64,000 bases of DNA from Streptomyces sp. WAC05374 (GTDB lineage: Bacteria > Actinomycetota > Actinomycetes > Streptomycetales > Streptomycetaceae). Of the stretch, positions 55,819 through 64,000 are shown in pieces. A program made the position numbers and the translations under genes. The notes under the pieces are model-generated. The model saw only the letters and a program-made list of their open reading frames with translations. It was not told where the DNA came from and searched no databases. Location: positions 165,736-229,735 of the forward strand of contig NZ_SMNQ01000010.1 in assembly GCF_004353505.1 (NCBI RefSeq), written 5' to 3'. The first letter of the stretch is position 1; each line of letters opens with the position of its first letter.

Positions 55819-56802
55819 GTGCTCCTCGACGTGCGCGACCTGTACGTGGAGTTCCGCACCCGGGACGGAGTGGCCAGGGCCGTCAACGGCGTGACGTTCT
55901 CCGTGGACGCGGGCGAGACGCTCGCCGTGCTCGGCGAGTCGGGCTCCGGCAAGTCCGTCACCGCCCAGGCCGTCATGGGCATCCTCGACATGCCGCCCGG
56001 CCGGATCACCGGCGGCCAGGTCCTCTTCCGGGGCCGGGACCTGCTGACGCTCAAGGAGGACGCCCGGCGCCCGGTGCGCGGCGCCGAGATGGCGATGATC
56101 TTCCAGGACGCGCTGTCGGCCCTCAACCCCGTGCTCAGCGTCGGCGACCAGCTCGGCGAGATGTTCGTCGTCCACCGGGGCATGTCGAAGAAGGACGCCC
56201 GCGCCAGGGCCGTGGAGCTGATGGACCGGGTCCGCATCCCCGCCGCCCGCGAGCGGGCCGGCCAGTACCCGCACCAGTTCTCCGGCGGAATGCGCCAGCG
56301 CATCATGATCGCCATGGCGATGGCCCTGGAGCCCGCCCTCATCATCGCCGACGAGCCGACCACCGCCCTCGACGTCACCGTCCAGGCGCAGATCATGGAC
56401 CTGCTCGCCGAACTCCGGCGGGAGATGGGCACCGGACTCGTCCTGATCACCCACGACCTGGGCGTCGTCGCCGACGTCGCCGACCGGATCGCCGTCATGT
56501 ACGCCGGGCGGATCGTCGAGACCGCGCCCGTCCACGCCCTCTACAAGCGCCCCGCCCACCCCTACACCCAGGGCCTGCTCGACTCCGTCCCGCGCCTGGA
56601 CCACAAGGGCCGGGAGCTGTACGCCATCAAGGGCCTGCCACCCAGCCTCAGCGCCATCCCGCCGGGATGCCCCTTCCACCCGCGCTGCCCGCGCGCCGGG
56701 GACGTGTGCCGGGTCGAGTCGCCGCCGCTGTACCAGGTCGACGACGAGCGGGGCAGCGCCTGCCACTTCTGGAAGGAGACGATCGATGCCTCCCCTGCTT
56801 GA
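55819..56802 (+). CDS. Oligopeptide ABC transporter ATPase, OppD-like (second system)
   Basis: The 327-residue ATPase starts at a GTG 3 nt after the permease stop, with VLLDVRDLYVEFRTRDGVAR, Walker A GESGSGKS, signature FSGGMRQR, Walker B LIIADEP and H-loop LITHDLG. The C-terminal Cys set CPFHPRCPRAGDVC and SACHFW is kept. It lacks the 14-residue N-terminal extension of the first-system protein. Only a weak ctgaggtgag site precedes the start, so expression probably depends on coupling. It overlaps the OppF-like gene by 17 nt. Confidence 0.92.
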   Translation: MLLDVRDLYVEFRTRDGVARAVNGVTFSVDAGETLAVLGESGSGKSVTAQAVMGILDMPPGRITGGQVLFRGRDLLTLKEDARRPVRGAEMAMIFQDALSALNPVLSVGDQLGEMFVVHRGMSKKDARARAVELMDRVRIPAARERAGQYPHQFSGGMRQRIMIAMAMALEPALIIADEPTTALDVTVQAQIMDLLAELRREMGTGLVLITHDLGVVADVADRIAVMYAGRIVETAPVHALYKRPAHPYTQGLLDSVPRLDHKGRELYAIKGLPPSLSAIPPGCPFHPRCPRAGDVCRVESPPLYQVDDERGSACHFWKETIDASPA

Positions 56803-57829
56803 GGTGCGCGACCTCGTCAAGCACTACCCGCTCACGCGCGGGGTGCTGTTCAAGAAGCAGATCGGTGCCGTCAGGGCCGTCGACGGCGTCTCCTTCGCCC
56901 TCCACCCCGGCGAGACGCTCGGCATCGTCGGCGAGTCCGGCTGCGGCAAGTCCACCGTCGCCAGGATGCTCGTCAGCCTGGAACGGCCCACGTCCGGGCG
57001 CATCCTCTACAAGGGCGAGGACATCACCAGGCTGTCCGGGCGTGCGCTGAAGGCGGTGCGCCGGAACATCCAGATGGTGTTCCAGGACCCGTACACCTCG
57101 CTCAACCCCCGCATGACGGTGGGCGACATCATCGGTGAGCCCTTCGAGATCCACCCCGAGGTGGCCCCCCGGGGCGACCGGCGCCGCAGGGTGCGGGAGC
57201 TGCTGGAGGTGGTCGGGCTCAACCCCGAGCACATCAACCGCTACCCCCACCAGTTCTCCGGCGGCCAGCGCCAGCGCGTCGGCATCGCCCGCGCCCTGGC
57301 CCTGCGCCCCGAGATCATCGTGGCCGACGAGCCCGTCTCCGCCCTCGACGTCTCCGTCCAGGCGCAGGTCGTCAACCTGCTCCAGGGGCTCCAGGACGAG
57401 TTCGGGCTGAGTTACGTGTTCATCGCCCACGACCTGTCCGTCGTCCGGCACATCTCCGACCGCGTCGGCGTGATGTACCTCGGGCGGATCGTCGAGACCG
57501 CGACCGACACCGGGATCTACGACCGCCCCACGCACCCCTACACCCAGGCACTGCTGTCGGCCGTCCCGGTCCCCGACCCGGACGCCCGGGAGCGGCGGGA
57601 GCGGATCCTGCTCGCCGGTGACGTGCCCTCGCCCACCGGCGTCCCGTCCGGCTGCGGCTTCCGCACCCGCTGCTGGAAGGCGCGCGAGCGGTGCGCGCTG
57701 GAGGTGCCGGAACTCGCCGTCCCGGCGGCCTTCCGTGACGCGGACACCCCCGCCCGGCACCCCTCGGCGTGCCACTTCGCGCAGGAGAGACAGGTCGTCC
57801 CGGCCGGCACCCCGGGGCAAATGGGCTGA
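56786..57829 (+). CDS. Oligopeptide ABC transporter ATPase, OppF-like (second system)
   Basis: The 347-residue ATPase (LVKHYPLTRGVLFKKQIGAV, GESGCGKS, FSGGQRQR, IIVADEP, FIAHDLS, end Cys set CGFRTRCWKARERC) is the paralogue of the OppF-like gene of the first system without its acidic N-terminal extension. The segment 57031-57169 is identical at the DNA level to 51306-51444. A ggaaggag site precedes the ATG inside the OppD-like gene. A two-way terminator follows. Confidence 0.93.
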   Translation: MPPLLEVRDLVKHYPLTRGVLFKKQIGAVRAVDGVSFALHPGETLGIVGESGCGKSTVARMLVSLERPTSGRILYKGEDITRLSGRALKAVRRNIQMVFQDPYTSLNPRMTVGDIIGEPFEIHPEVAPRGDRRRRVRELLEVVGLNPEHINRYPHQFSGGQRQRVGIARALALRPEIIVADEPVSALDVSVQAQVVNLLQGLQDEFGLSYVFIAHDLSVVRHISDRVGVMYLGRIVETATDTGIYDRPTHPYTQALLSAVPVPDPDARERRERILLAGDVPSPTGVPSGCGFRTRCWKARERCALEVPELAVPAAFRDADTPARHPSACHFAQERQVVPAGTPGQMG

Positions 57830-57928
57830 TTGCCCCTCAATTCCGTTAACAAGCAGGCAACTTCCCCGACCCCGTACCGATATACGGACGCGCCAGTCTG
57901 GACAGCGTACGGCCGTGCGGGTGCCGTG

Positions 57929-57965
57929 GACCGGCCGGGGCGCACCAATCCCGCCCCGGCCGGTC
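57929..57965. terminator. 14-bp bidirectional terminator between the permease operon and the peptidase gene
   Basis: gaccggccggggcg (57929-57942) pairs perfectly with cgccccggccggtc (57952-57965) over 9 nt, in a convergent gap. It can serve both the plus-strand operon and the reverse-strand peptidase gene. Confidence 0.8.
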
Positions 57966-57971
57966 GCCGTC

Positions 57972-60098
57972 CTAGACGAGCCCGAGCGACCGCTTCAGGA
58001 AGTCCACCTGGAGCAGCAGCAGGTTCTCGGCCACCTGCTCCTGCGGCGTCATGTGCGTCACCCCGGTCAGCGGCAGCACCTCGTGCGGCCGGCCCGCCGC
58101 CAGCAGCGCCGACGACAGCCGCAGCGTGTGGGCCGCCACCACGTTGTCGTCCGCCAGCCCATGGATGATCATCATCGGGCGGGCCGGGTTCTCCGGCGCC
58201 GACAGACCGTCGTCCGTGACCAGCGAGTTCACCGCGTACACCTCCGGCGCCTCGTCCGGCAGGCCCAGGTACCGCTCCATGTAGTGCGTGTCGTACAGGC
58301 GGAGGTCGGAGATGGGCGCGCCCGCCACCGCCGCGTGGAACACGTCCGGCCGCCGCAGCACCGCCATCGCCGCCAGGTAGCCGCCGAAGGACCAGCCCCG
58401 CATCGCCACCCGGCTCAGGTCCAGCGGGAAGCGGTCCGCGAGGCCGTGCAGCGCCTCGATCTGGTCGTCCAGCGTCAGGGTCAGCCGGTCCTTGATCGCC
58501 TTCTCCCAGCCCGGGGAGCGGCCCGGCGCGCCCCGCCCGTCCGCCACGATCACCGCGAAACCCTGCTCGGCGAACCACTGGGAGGTCAGGTGCGGATTGT
58601 GCGCCGCCACCACCCGCTGGCCGTGCGGCCCCCCGTACGGGTCCAGCAGCACCGGCAGCGGCCCGTCGCCCTCCCGGTGGTCCCGCGGCAGCAGCACCGC
58701 GCACGGGATGCGGTGCGCGCCCGCCTCCGTGAGCGTCAGGCGCGGCGACAGCACCGGCCTCTCCGCGTACGACGCCACCTCGGCCACCGGCTTGCCGTCC
58801 CGCAGCACCCGCACCGACGTCCCCGGCTCGTCCGGCCGCGCCGACGCCAGGACGGTCACCGCGCCGGACCGGACCGCCGCGTGGACACCGGGTCCTTCGG
58901 AGACGCGTTCCACGCCCAGTTCGTTGACCCGGTACACATGAATCTCGCCAATTTCCGCCGCCGGGGCCTCCTCGCCCGCCGACGCCGACACCAGCACGTC
59001 GTTGTCGCCCACGTCCAGCACCGCCCGGAGGTGGAGCTGCGCACTCGTCAGCGCCCGGTCGCCCACCGCCAGCACCCGCGCCCCGCCCTCGTCGGCGATC
59101 CGCACCAGCCGCCCGCCCGGCGCCCACGCCGGCACCCCGCCGAGCAGTTCCAGCCAGTCCGGGTCCTCGTCGACATGGACCGTCCGGGTCGTCCCCGTCG
59201 CGGTGTCCACCGCCAGGTAGTGCTGCGTGCGCTGGTCACGGGCCTGCACCAGCAGCAGCGGCGGCCCGTCCGGGGACCAGTGCACCCGCGCCAGATAGGG
59301 GTGGCGCTCACGGTCCCAGACGACCTCCGTACGCGTCCCGTCCAGGCCCAGCAGACACAGCGACACCTCCGCGTCCGCCGTGCCCGCCGCCGGATAGGCC
59401 ACCTTCACCGGCTCCCGGTCCGGGTGGGCCGGATCGGCGATCCACCAGCGCTGCACGGGGCTGTCGTCGGCCCGCGCGACCAGCAGCCGGTCCGACTCCG
59501 GCGACCACCAGAAGCCACGCGAGCGGCCCATCTCCTCGGCCGCGATGAACTCCGCGAGCCCGTAGGTGACGCCCTCCGCCTCCGGCTCGGCCAGCGTCCG
59601 GTCACCGGTGCCGTCCGCGCCCGTCACCCGCAGGGCGCCCCCGCTCACATACGCCACGTACCGCCCGTCCGGCGAGGGCCGAGGGTCGATCACCGGACCG
59701 GGAACGCCCAGTTCGCGCGCCGTCCCGGCCCTCAGCTCCGCCACGAACAGCCGCCCCGACAGGGCGAACGCCGCCAACTCGACGGCCCCGTCCACCGCGT
59801 AGCCCACGATGCCGCCCGCGCCCTCCCGGCTGCGCTCGCGGCGCGCCCGCTCCTCGGGCGACAACTCCTCGCGCGCGCCGCCCAGCAGCGCCACCGGGTC
59901 GGCGGCCACGCGTTCGCGGGCGCCGTCGTCCAGGTCGAGCACCCACAGCCGGTTCGCTCTGTCGGTGCCGGAGGGGGAGCGGAGGAACACGACCCGGGCT
60001 CCGTCCGGCGAGACGGTGAACGCCCGGGGAACACCAAGGGTGTAGCGCTGAGTCCGTGCGTACTGGCGGGGGAATGAGAGCTGTTGCCTGGAGGTCAT
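57972..60098 (-). CDS. S9 family prolyl oligopeptidase (DPP IV-like)
   Basis: The 708-residue enzyme has an N-terminal beta-propeller of the DPP IV type (AFTVSPDGARVVFLRSPSG, GVTYGLAEFIAAEEMGRSRG with the substrate-binding EE pair) and a C-terminal alpha/beta hydrolase with S570 in GWSFGGY, D650/D651 in GLADDN and H682 in THM. It should cleave dipeptides after proline or alanine from peptide N-termini. No signal peptide is seen, so it is probably cytosolic. Its place beside two peptide importers suggests that it degrades imported peptides. The ATG at 60098 has a ctggagg site upstream. Confidence 0.93.
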   Translation of the reverse strand: MTSRQQLSFPRQYARTQRYTLGVPRAFTVSPDGARVVFLRSPSGTDRANRLWVLDLDDGARERVAADPVALLGGAREELSPEERARRERSREGAGGIVGYAVDGAVELAAFALSGRLFVAELRAGTARELGVPGPVIDPRPSPDGRYVAYVSGGALRVTGADGTGDRTLAEPEAEGVTYGLAEFIAAEEMGRSRGFWWSPESDRLLVARADDSPVQRWWIADPAHPDREPVKVAYPAAGTADAEVSLCLLGLDGTRTEVVWDRERHPYLARVHWSPDGPPLLLVQARDQRTQHYLAVDTATGTTRTVHVDEDPDWLELLGGVPAWAPGGRLVRIADEGGARVLAVGDRALTSAQLHLRAVLDVGDNDVLVSASAGEEAPAAEIGEIHVYRVNELGVERVSEGPGVHAAVRSGAVTVLASARPDEPGTSVRVLRDGKPVAEVASYAERPVLSPRLTLTEAGAHRIPCAVLLPRDHREGDGPLPVLLDPYGGPHGQRVVAAHNPHLTSQWFAEQGFAVIVADGRGAPGRSPGWEKAIKDRLTLTLDDQIEALHGLADRFPLDLSRVAMRGWSFGGYLAAMAVLRRPDVFHAAVAGAPISDLRLYDTHYMERYLGLPDEAPEVYAVNSLVTDDGLSAPENPARPMMIIHGLADDNVVAAHTLRLSSALLAAGRPHEVLPLTGVTHMTPQEQVAENLLLLQVDFLKRSLGLV

Positions 60099-60255
60099 AC
60101 GACCGAAACTAGCGGTCGTGCGCCCCCATGTGCTGCCGTGCACCGATCGATGCGTGGGAACGGATAGTTATGATCCGTAGCACCGGGTGGGTATGTACCC
60201 TCCGGCATGTGCGCTCTGCCCGGTCCGGAACGAACACGTATGGAGGTGAACCGCC

Positions 60256-60450
60256 GTGGCACTCTCGATTTCGGCGGTGGTGCTGCTGGCGATCGTCGTC
60301 TTCCTGCTGATCCGGAAGGCCGGCCTGAAGGCCGGGCACGCAGTGGTCTGCATGCTGCTCGGGTTCTACCTGGCGAGCTCCTCCATCGCCCCCACCATCA
60401 GCGAGCTGACCACCAACGTGGCGGGCATGATCGGCGGCATCAAGTTCTAG
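60256..60450 (+). CDS. Small two-helix membrane protein
   Basis: The 64-residue protein (VVLLAIVVFLLIRKAGLKAG, HAVVCMLLGFYLASSSIAPT) has two membrane helices and a short C-terminal tail. The GTG at 60256 has a perfect ggaggtg site 7 nt upstream. It aligns along its length with the AICE-borne protein at 6203-6391. Function is unknown; its conserved position between the S9 peptidase and mshB in Streptomyces suggests a resident gene and not a recent arrival. Confidence 0.8.
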   Translation: MALSISAVVLLAIVVFLLIRKAGLKAGHAVVCMLLGFYLASSSIAPTISELTTNVAGMIGGIKF

Positions 60451-60475
60451 GCGGTCCGTCCCGGGCACCACGTTC

Positions 60476-60481
60476 TAGGGT
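60476..60481 (+). promoter_or_regulatory. Candidate -10 element of a leaderless mshB promoter
   Basis: TAGGGT ends 6 nt before the ATG at 60488, with no ribosome binding site in between. Confidence 0.4.
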
Positions 60482-60487
60482 GTCCGT

Positions 60488-61372
60488 ATGACGGAACTCC
60501 CCGCCCGTCGTCTGCTCCTGGTGCACGCGCACCCCGACGACGAGTCGATCAACAATGGCGCCACCATGGCCAAGTACGCGGCCGAGGGCGCCCAGGTCAC
60601 CCTCGTGACCTGCACACGCGGCGAGGAGGGCGAGGTCATCCCGCCCGCCCTCGCCCACCTGGCACCCGACCGGGAGGACCGGCTCGGCCCGCACCGCGTC
60701 GGCGAGCTGGCCGCCGCGATGAAGGAGCTGGGCGTCACCGACCACCGCTTCCTGGGCGGGCCCGGCCGCTTCCGCGACTCGGGGATGATGGGCACCGAGC
60801 AGAACCGCCGCGACGGCGCCTTCTGGAGCGCGGACGTGGACGAGGCCGCCGCGTACCTCGTGGAGGTCATCCGCTCCGCGCGCCCGCAGGTCCTGGTCAC
60901 CTACGACCCGGACGGCGGCTACGGCCACCCCGACCACATCCAGGCCCACCGCGTCGCGACGCGCGCCGCCGAACTGGCCGCCGAGCCGGCCTTCCGGCGC
61001 GACCTCGGCGACCCCCACGAGATCGCCAAGGTCTACTGGAACCGGGTGCCGCGCACCGTCGCCGAGGAGGGCTTCGCCCAACTGCGCGCGGCCGGCGTCT
61101 TCGACCGGCTCGCCGCCGTCGGCGACGTACCCGGCGTCGTCGACGACGAGCTGGTCACGGCCGAGATCGACGGGACGCCGTACGCGGAACGGAAGGCGGC
61201 GGCGATGCGTGCCCATGCCACGCAGATCGCCGTGCGGGACCCCTACTTCGCGCTCTCCAACGACCTGGGCCAGCCCATCTTCGCCACGGAGTACTACCAG
61301 TTGGTACGCGGCCGGTCCGGCGCCCCCGCCGGCCGGCGCGAGGACGACCTGTTCGCCGGGGTGGCGTCATGA
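60488..61372 (+). CDS. mshB: GlcNAc-Ins deacetylase of mycothiol biosynthesis
   Basis: The 294-residue zinc enzyme belongs to the LmbE/PIG-L fold: AHPDDE (H15, D18) and HPDHIQAH supply metal ligands, and D17 is the likely base. The TEQNRRDGAFWSADVDEAAA segment and YGHPDHIQ match MshB. The enzyme removes acetate from GlcNAc-inositol, the step before cysteine ligation in mycothiol synthesis. The paralogue Mca is an alternative, but the overall length and tail (YYQLVRGRSG) fit MshB. A -10-like TAGGGT lies 6 nt before the ATG, suggesting a leaderless transcript. It overlaps the next gene by 4 nt. Confidence 0.92.
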   Translation: MTELPARRLLLVHAHPDDESINNGATMAKYAAEGAQVTLVTCTRGEEGEVIPPALAHLAPDREDRLGPHRVGELAAAMKELGVTDHRFLGGPGRFRDSGMMGTEQNRRDGAFWSADVDEAAAYLVEVIRSARPQVLVTYDPDGGYGHPDHIQAHRVATRAAELAAEPAFRRDLGDPHEIAKVYWNRVPRTVAEEGFAQLRAAGVFDRLAAVGDVPGVVDDELVTAEIDGTPYAERKAAAMRAHATQIAVRDPYFALSNDLGQPIFATEYYQLVRGRSGAPAGRREDDLFAGVAS

Positions 61373-61737
61373 GGGCCGGGCGGGCCGCGGCGTACGCGGG
61401 CCTGGCCGTGCTCGGGGCCGTCGTCGGCCTCGCCGGCACGCTCGTCCAAGGGGCCTGGTTCCCCGGCGGGTTGCTGCTCGCGCTGGCCGCGTGCGTGGGG
61501 CTGTTCTACGGCGGGCTGCGTACGACGGGTACGCAACTGGGCGTGGTGGCGCCGGGCGTCGGCTGGCTGGTCGCCGTCGTCGTGGCCAGCATGGGGCGTC
61601 CGGAGGGCGACCAGGTCTTCTGGGGAGGGGTGGCGGAGCTGGTGTACGTCCTGGGCGGCATGGCCGCCGCTGTGATGTGCGCCACCCTGCCACGGCTCCC
61701 GCACCGGGACGGCACAACCGGGTCACTTGGCATGTGA
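61369..61737 (+). CDS. Small membrane protein coupled to mshB (DUF6113-like)
   Basis: The 122-residue protein has four hydrophobic segments (about 6-24, 28-48, 58-78 and 84-104) and a short hydrophilic tail. It matches what I recall of DUF6113, the gene found after mshB in Streptomyces. Its ATG overlaps the mshB stop (ATGA), so the two are co-translated, but whether it takes part in mycothiol metabolism is unknown. Confidence 0.8.
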   Translation: MRAGRAAAYAGLAVLGAVVGLAGTLVQGAWFPGGLLLALAACVGLFYGGLRTTGTQLGVVAPGVGWLVAVVVASMGRPEGDQVFWGGVAELVYVLGGMAAAVMCATLPRLPHRDGTTGSLGM

Positions 61738-61879
61738 CGTGCCCTGACTTGGGCCGGAATGACCGATCGGGTTCTCCTGGTCGCGGGATACCCGGCGGCG
61801 GCGGCCAGTATGGTGGTGCGCGCCGCCGAGCGCCCGCACGTGTAAGAGCGGGCGGCGGAGCCAACCGGGAGAACCTGCT

Positions 61880-63841
61880 TTGAGTCGTGAAACTGACAGT
61901 TCGTCCTCCGGCGCCCAGGGGCGCGGCGGAGCCGCGTATCCCTCGGGTACACCGCCGTACGGATCGCGCCAGTATCCGTCGCCCAACCCGGTGCAGGACG
62001 CTCCGGAGGAGGGCGCCGGGGCCGCCGCGGAGTCGGACGAGCCCAGGACCGAGACCACGCTGACCACCCGCATCCGGATCAACATCCCGGGCTCGCGGCC
62101 GATCCCTCCGGTCGTCGTCCGCAAGCCGGTGAGCGAGACGGACGGGGCCGCCGCCACGGCCCCGGCCCCCCGCCCCGCCCCGGAGCGGCCCGCGCCGCAG
62201 GGCCCGGCCGAGACGTCCGCCGGGCCCGCCGAGGAGCCCCGGGCGGAGGAGAAGAAGCCGGCGAGCGACTGGTTCGCCCCGCGCAAGCCCCCGGCGCCCG
62301 CGCCCGCCTCCCCGCCCGCGCCCGCGGCACCGGCCTCCCCGGCCGCGCCCGCCTCCCCGGCCGGAGCGGCCGTACCCGCGCCCGCGCCCGTCCGGACGCC
62401 CGCGCAGCCGTCGCCGCCCCCGCAGGGCCCCGGCGGGCACGCCCCGCGCCCGGACGCCCAGCGCCCGCACAGCGCCCTGGACGACCTGGCGGCGGACACG
62501 GTGGCCCCCGGCCGGCCGGCCGGGCCGAGCGGCCCCACGACGGGCCCGGCCACCGGCGGCATGGGCCCGGCGCCGTGGATGTCCGACGACACCGCCGTAC
62601 TGACCCCGCAGGCCCCGGCGCCCGAGCCGGAACCGGCGTACGAGCCGCCCTACGAGCCCCCGTACGAGCAGGACCGGCCGGCCGGGGGCCATGTCTCGGG
62701 CGACACGCTCACCAGTGGCATCCCCGTCGTCCCGCCGGAGCACCGCGGCCCCTCGCCGTTCCCGGTCTCCGGCCCCGCGCAGGTCGCGGCCGACCGGAAC
62801 GCCGCGCTCTTCGACGAGCCCGAGCCGCCGCGCGCCCCCGCGCCGCCCTCGCCGGCACCGGCCCCCGCGGCCGCACCGGCCCGTCCGCGCAAGAAGGGCC
62901 GCTCCAAGGTGGTCCTGCTGGGCGCGGCGGTGGTCGGCCTGCTCGGTGTCGCCTACGGCGCCGGGCTGCTCCTGAACCACTCCGAGGTCCCCAAGGGCAC
63001 CACGGTCCTCGGCGTCGACATCGGCGGCGGCACCAAGGAGGAGGCGGTCCAGAAGCTGGAGACCGCCTTCGGCGAGCGCGCCACGACCCCCCTCCGGCTC
63101 AGCGTGGGCGGCAAGCAGGAACAGCTCGCCCCGGAGAAGGCCGGCCTGTCCCTGGACGCCCAGGAGACCGTCCGCGCCGCGGCGGGGGCGGACTACAACC
63201 CGGTCTCCGTGATCGGCTCCCTCTTCGGCGGCGAGCGGGTGGCCCAGCCGGTCATCCCGGTCGACGAGGAGAAGCTCGGTGTCGCCCTGACCGACCTGGC
63301 GGGCGCCTCCGGCTCGGCCACCGAGGGCACGATCGTGTTCAAGCCCAACAAGGCCGTCGCCGTACCCGGCAAGGCGGGCAAGACCCTGGACGTCCAGCGT
63401 TCGATGATCTCCGTGCGGGACGCCTACCGCGCCCAGGTGGAGACGGGCCGGACCAACACGGTCGAGCTGCCCGTCGTCACCAAGGAGCCCGCCATCACCC
63501 AGTCCGAACTGGACCGGGCGATGAAGGAGTTCGCCGAACCCGCCATGTCCGGTCTCGTGACCATCAAGGCGGGCGGCAAGGAGATCCAGTTCGGACCGTC
63601 CAGGTCGCTGCCGAAGATCCTCTCCATGAAGCCGATCAACGGACGCCTCATCGAGGTCTACGACAAGAAGGCGATCAACGAGCTCCTGGACGGCGTCTTC
63701 GACGGCGTGATGGTCACCAAGGGCGACGGCAAGCAGCACGAGGTCTCCGCCGACGACGTGGCCCACGCGATGCAGAAGGCCCTGCTCGGCAAGACCCCCG
63801 CCGAGCGCACCGGGACGATCGAGCTCGACCCCCAGGGCTGA
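61880..63841 (+). CDS. Membrane-anchored protein with peptidoglycan-binding-type (YoaR-like) repeats
   Basis: The 653-residue protein starts at a TTG with a gggag site 8 nt upstream (61867-61871). The first 330 residues are a cytoplasmic, proline- and alanine-rich disordered region. A basic RPRKKGRSK precedes one membrane helix (about 350-370), and the extracellular part has two repeats of the putative peptidoglycan-binding fold seen in VanW/YoaR proteins (TTVLGVDIGGGTKEEAVQKL and the KPINGRLIEVYDKKAINELL unit). A role in cell-wall sensing or attachment is inferred. The disordered tail resembles those of Streptomyces growth-zone proteins. Confidence 0.82.
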   Translation: MSRETDSSSSGAQGRGGAAYPSGTPPYGSRQYPSPNPVQDAPEEGAGAAAESDEPRTETTLTTRIRINIPGSRPIPPVVVRKPVSETDGAAATAPAPRPAPERPAPQGPAETSAGPAEEPRAEEKKPASDWFAPRKPPAPAPASPPAPAAPASPAAPASPAGAAVPAPAPVRTPAQPSPPPQGPGGHAPRPDAQRPHSALDDLAADTVAPGRPAGPSGPTTGPATGGMGPAPWMSDDTAVLTPQAPAPEPEPAYEPPYEPPYEQDRPAGGHVSGDTLTSGIPVVPPEHRGPSPFPVSGPAQVAADRNAALFDEPEPPRAPAPPSPAPAPAAAPARPRKKGRSKVVLLGAAVVGLLGVAYGAGLLLNHSEVPKGTTVLGVDIGGGTKEEAVQKLETAFGERATTPLRLSVGGKQEQLAPEKAGLSLDAQETVRAAAGADYNPVSVIGSLFGGERVAQPVIPVDEEKLGVALTDLAGASGSATEGTIVFKPNKAVAVPGKAGKTLDVQRSMISVRDAYRAQVETGRTNTVELPVVTKEPAITQSELDRAMKEFAEPAMSGLVTIKAGGKEIQFGPSRSLPKILSMKPINGRLIEVYDKKAINELLDGVFDGVMVTKGDGKQHEVSADDVAHAMQKALLGKTPAERTGTIELDPQG

Positions 63842-63904
63842 CCCGACCGCGCACCCGGGCCCCCGTCCGACTCCGGACGCTGTTGGTTAATCCGGGGCCT
63901 GCGT

Positions 63905-63948
63905 GACGACGGCCTGTATGACCCGTTGGGGTTGTGCAGGCCGTCGTC
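63905..63948 (+). terminator. 12-bp hairpin near the window end
   Basis: gacgacggcctg (63905-63916) pairs perfectly with caggccgtcgtc (63937-63948) over a 20-nt loop, 63 nt after the preceding stop codon. Confidence 0.6.
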
Positions 63949-63967
63949 GTGCTTCAGGGGTGGGTTC

Positions 63968-64000
63968 GTGTCGTTGCATGGGGTGGAGTTGGCGGAGATT
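63968..64000 (+). CDS. Possible first codons of a gene cut by the window end
   Basis: GTG at 63968 opens an uninterrupted frame (VSLHGVELAEI) to the window end, preceded by a caggggtggg stretch that could be a ribosome site. Too short to identify. Confidence 0.3.
   Translation, partial: MSLHGVELAEI

Overview
The window is a high-GC actinobacterial chromosome segment, almost certainly Streptomyces. Third codon positions are nearly all G or C, GTG and TTG starts are frequent, and mycothiol (mshB), polyphosphate glucokinase and BldK-type peptide permease genes are present. The gene order from ispH through to mshB also looks like the conserved Streptomyces core.

Positions 1 to about 12,000 are the right part of an actinomycete integrative and conjugative element (AICE). 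Read from its integrase end, it carries a tyrosine integrase, an excisionase-like helix-turn-helix protein, an iteron-like repeat array that is a candidate origin, a Rep-like ATPase and a primase-polymerase. Next come a reverse-strand restriction-nuclease-like cargo gene, spread-type small membrane proteins, the FtsK-like DNA translocase TraB followed by a CTAG-rich repeat cluster (candidate clt), small transfer genes, a PAPS-reductase-like ATPase, a DUF2637 membrane protein, a Pycsar-effector-like membrane protein and a DUF6284 protein. The element abuts the 3' part of a sulfatase gene whose 5' part is absent, so it appears to have inserted into that coding sequence. The left end of the element lies outside the window.

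Positions 12,500 to 36,300 are chromosomal. They hold an APC permease, ispH, ppgK, a DUF6542 protein and ychF, then a variable stretch with a broken hypothetical gene, a Uma2-type nuclease and a fused DNA methyltransferase-specificity protein. A nickel-binding DUF4242 protein, a threonine-synthase-like enzyme, a secreted subtilase, a DUF4190/septum-type protein, a GntR regulator, a SPOR-like protein and a Nudix hydrolase follow. The segment ends with a partner-switch pair (anti-sigma-type kinase and PAS-GAF-PP2C phosphatase), PspA, a TPM-domain protein and a membrane-anchored GH18-like protein.

Positions 36,355 to 64,000 hold a three-gene succinate dehydrogenase of the mycobacterial Sdh1 type, a peptide-binding lipoprotein with long low-complexity inserts and typA. 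Two complete oligopeptide ABC operons lie in tandem (46,255-52,086 and 52,292-57,829), both BldK/Opp-like, and they share a 139-bp identical tract that suggests gene conversion. The window ends with an S9 peptidase, a small membrane protein related to one in the AICE, mshB, a small membrane protein and a large anchored peptidoglycan-binding-domain protein. No rRNA, tRNA or CRISPR was seen.
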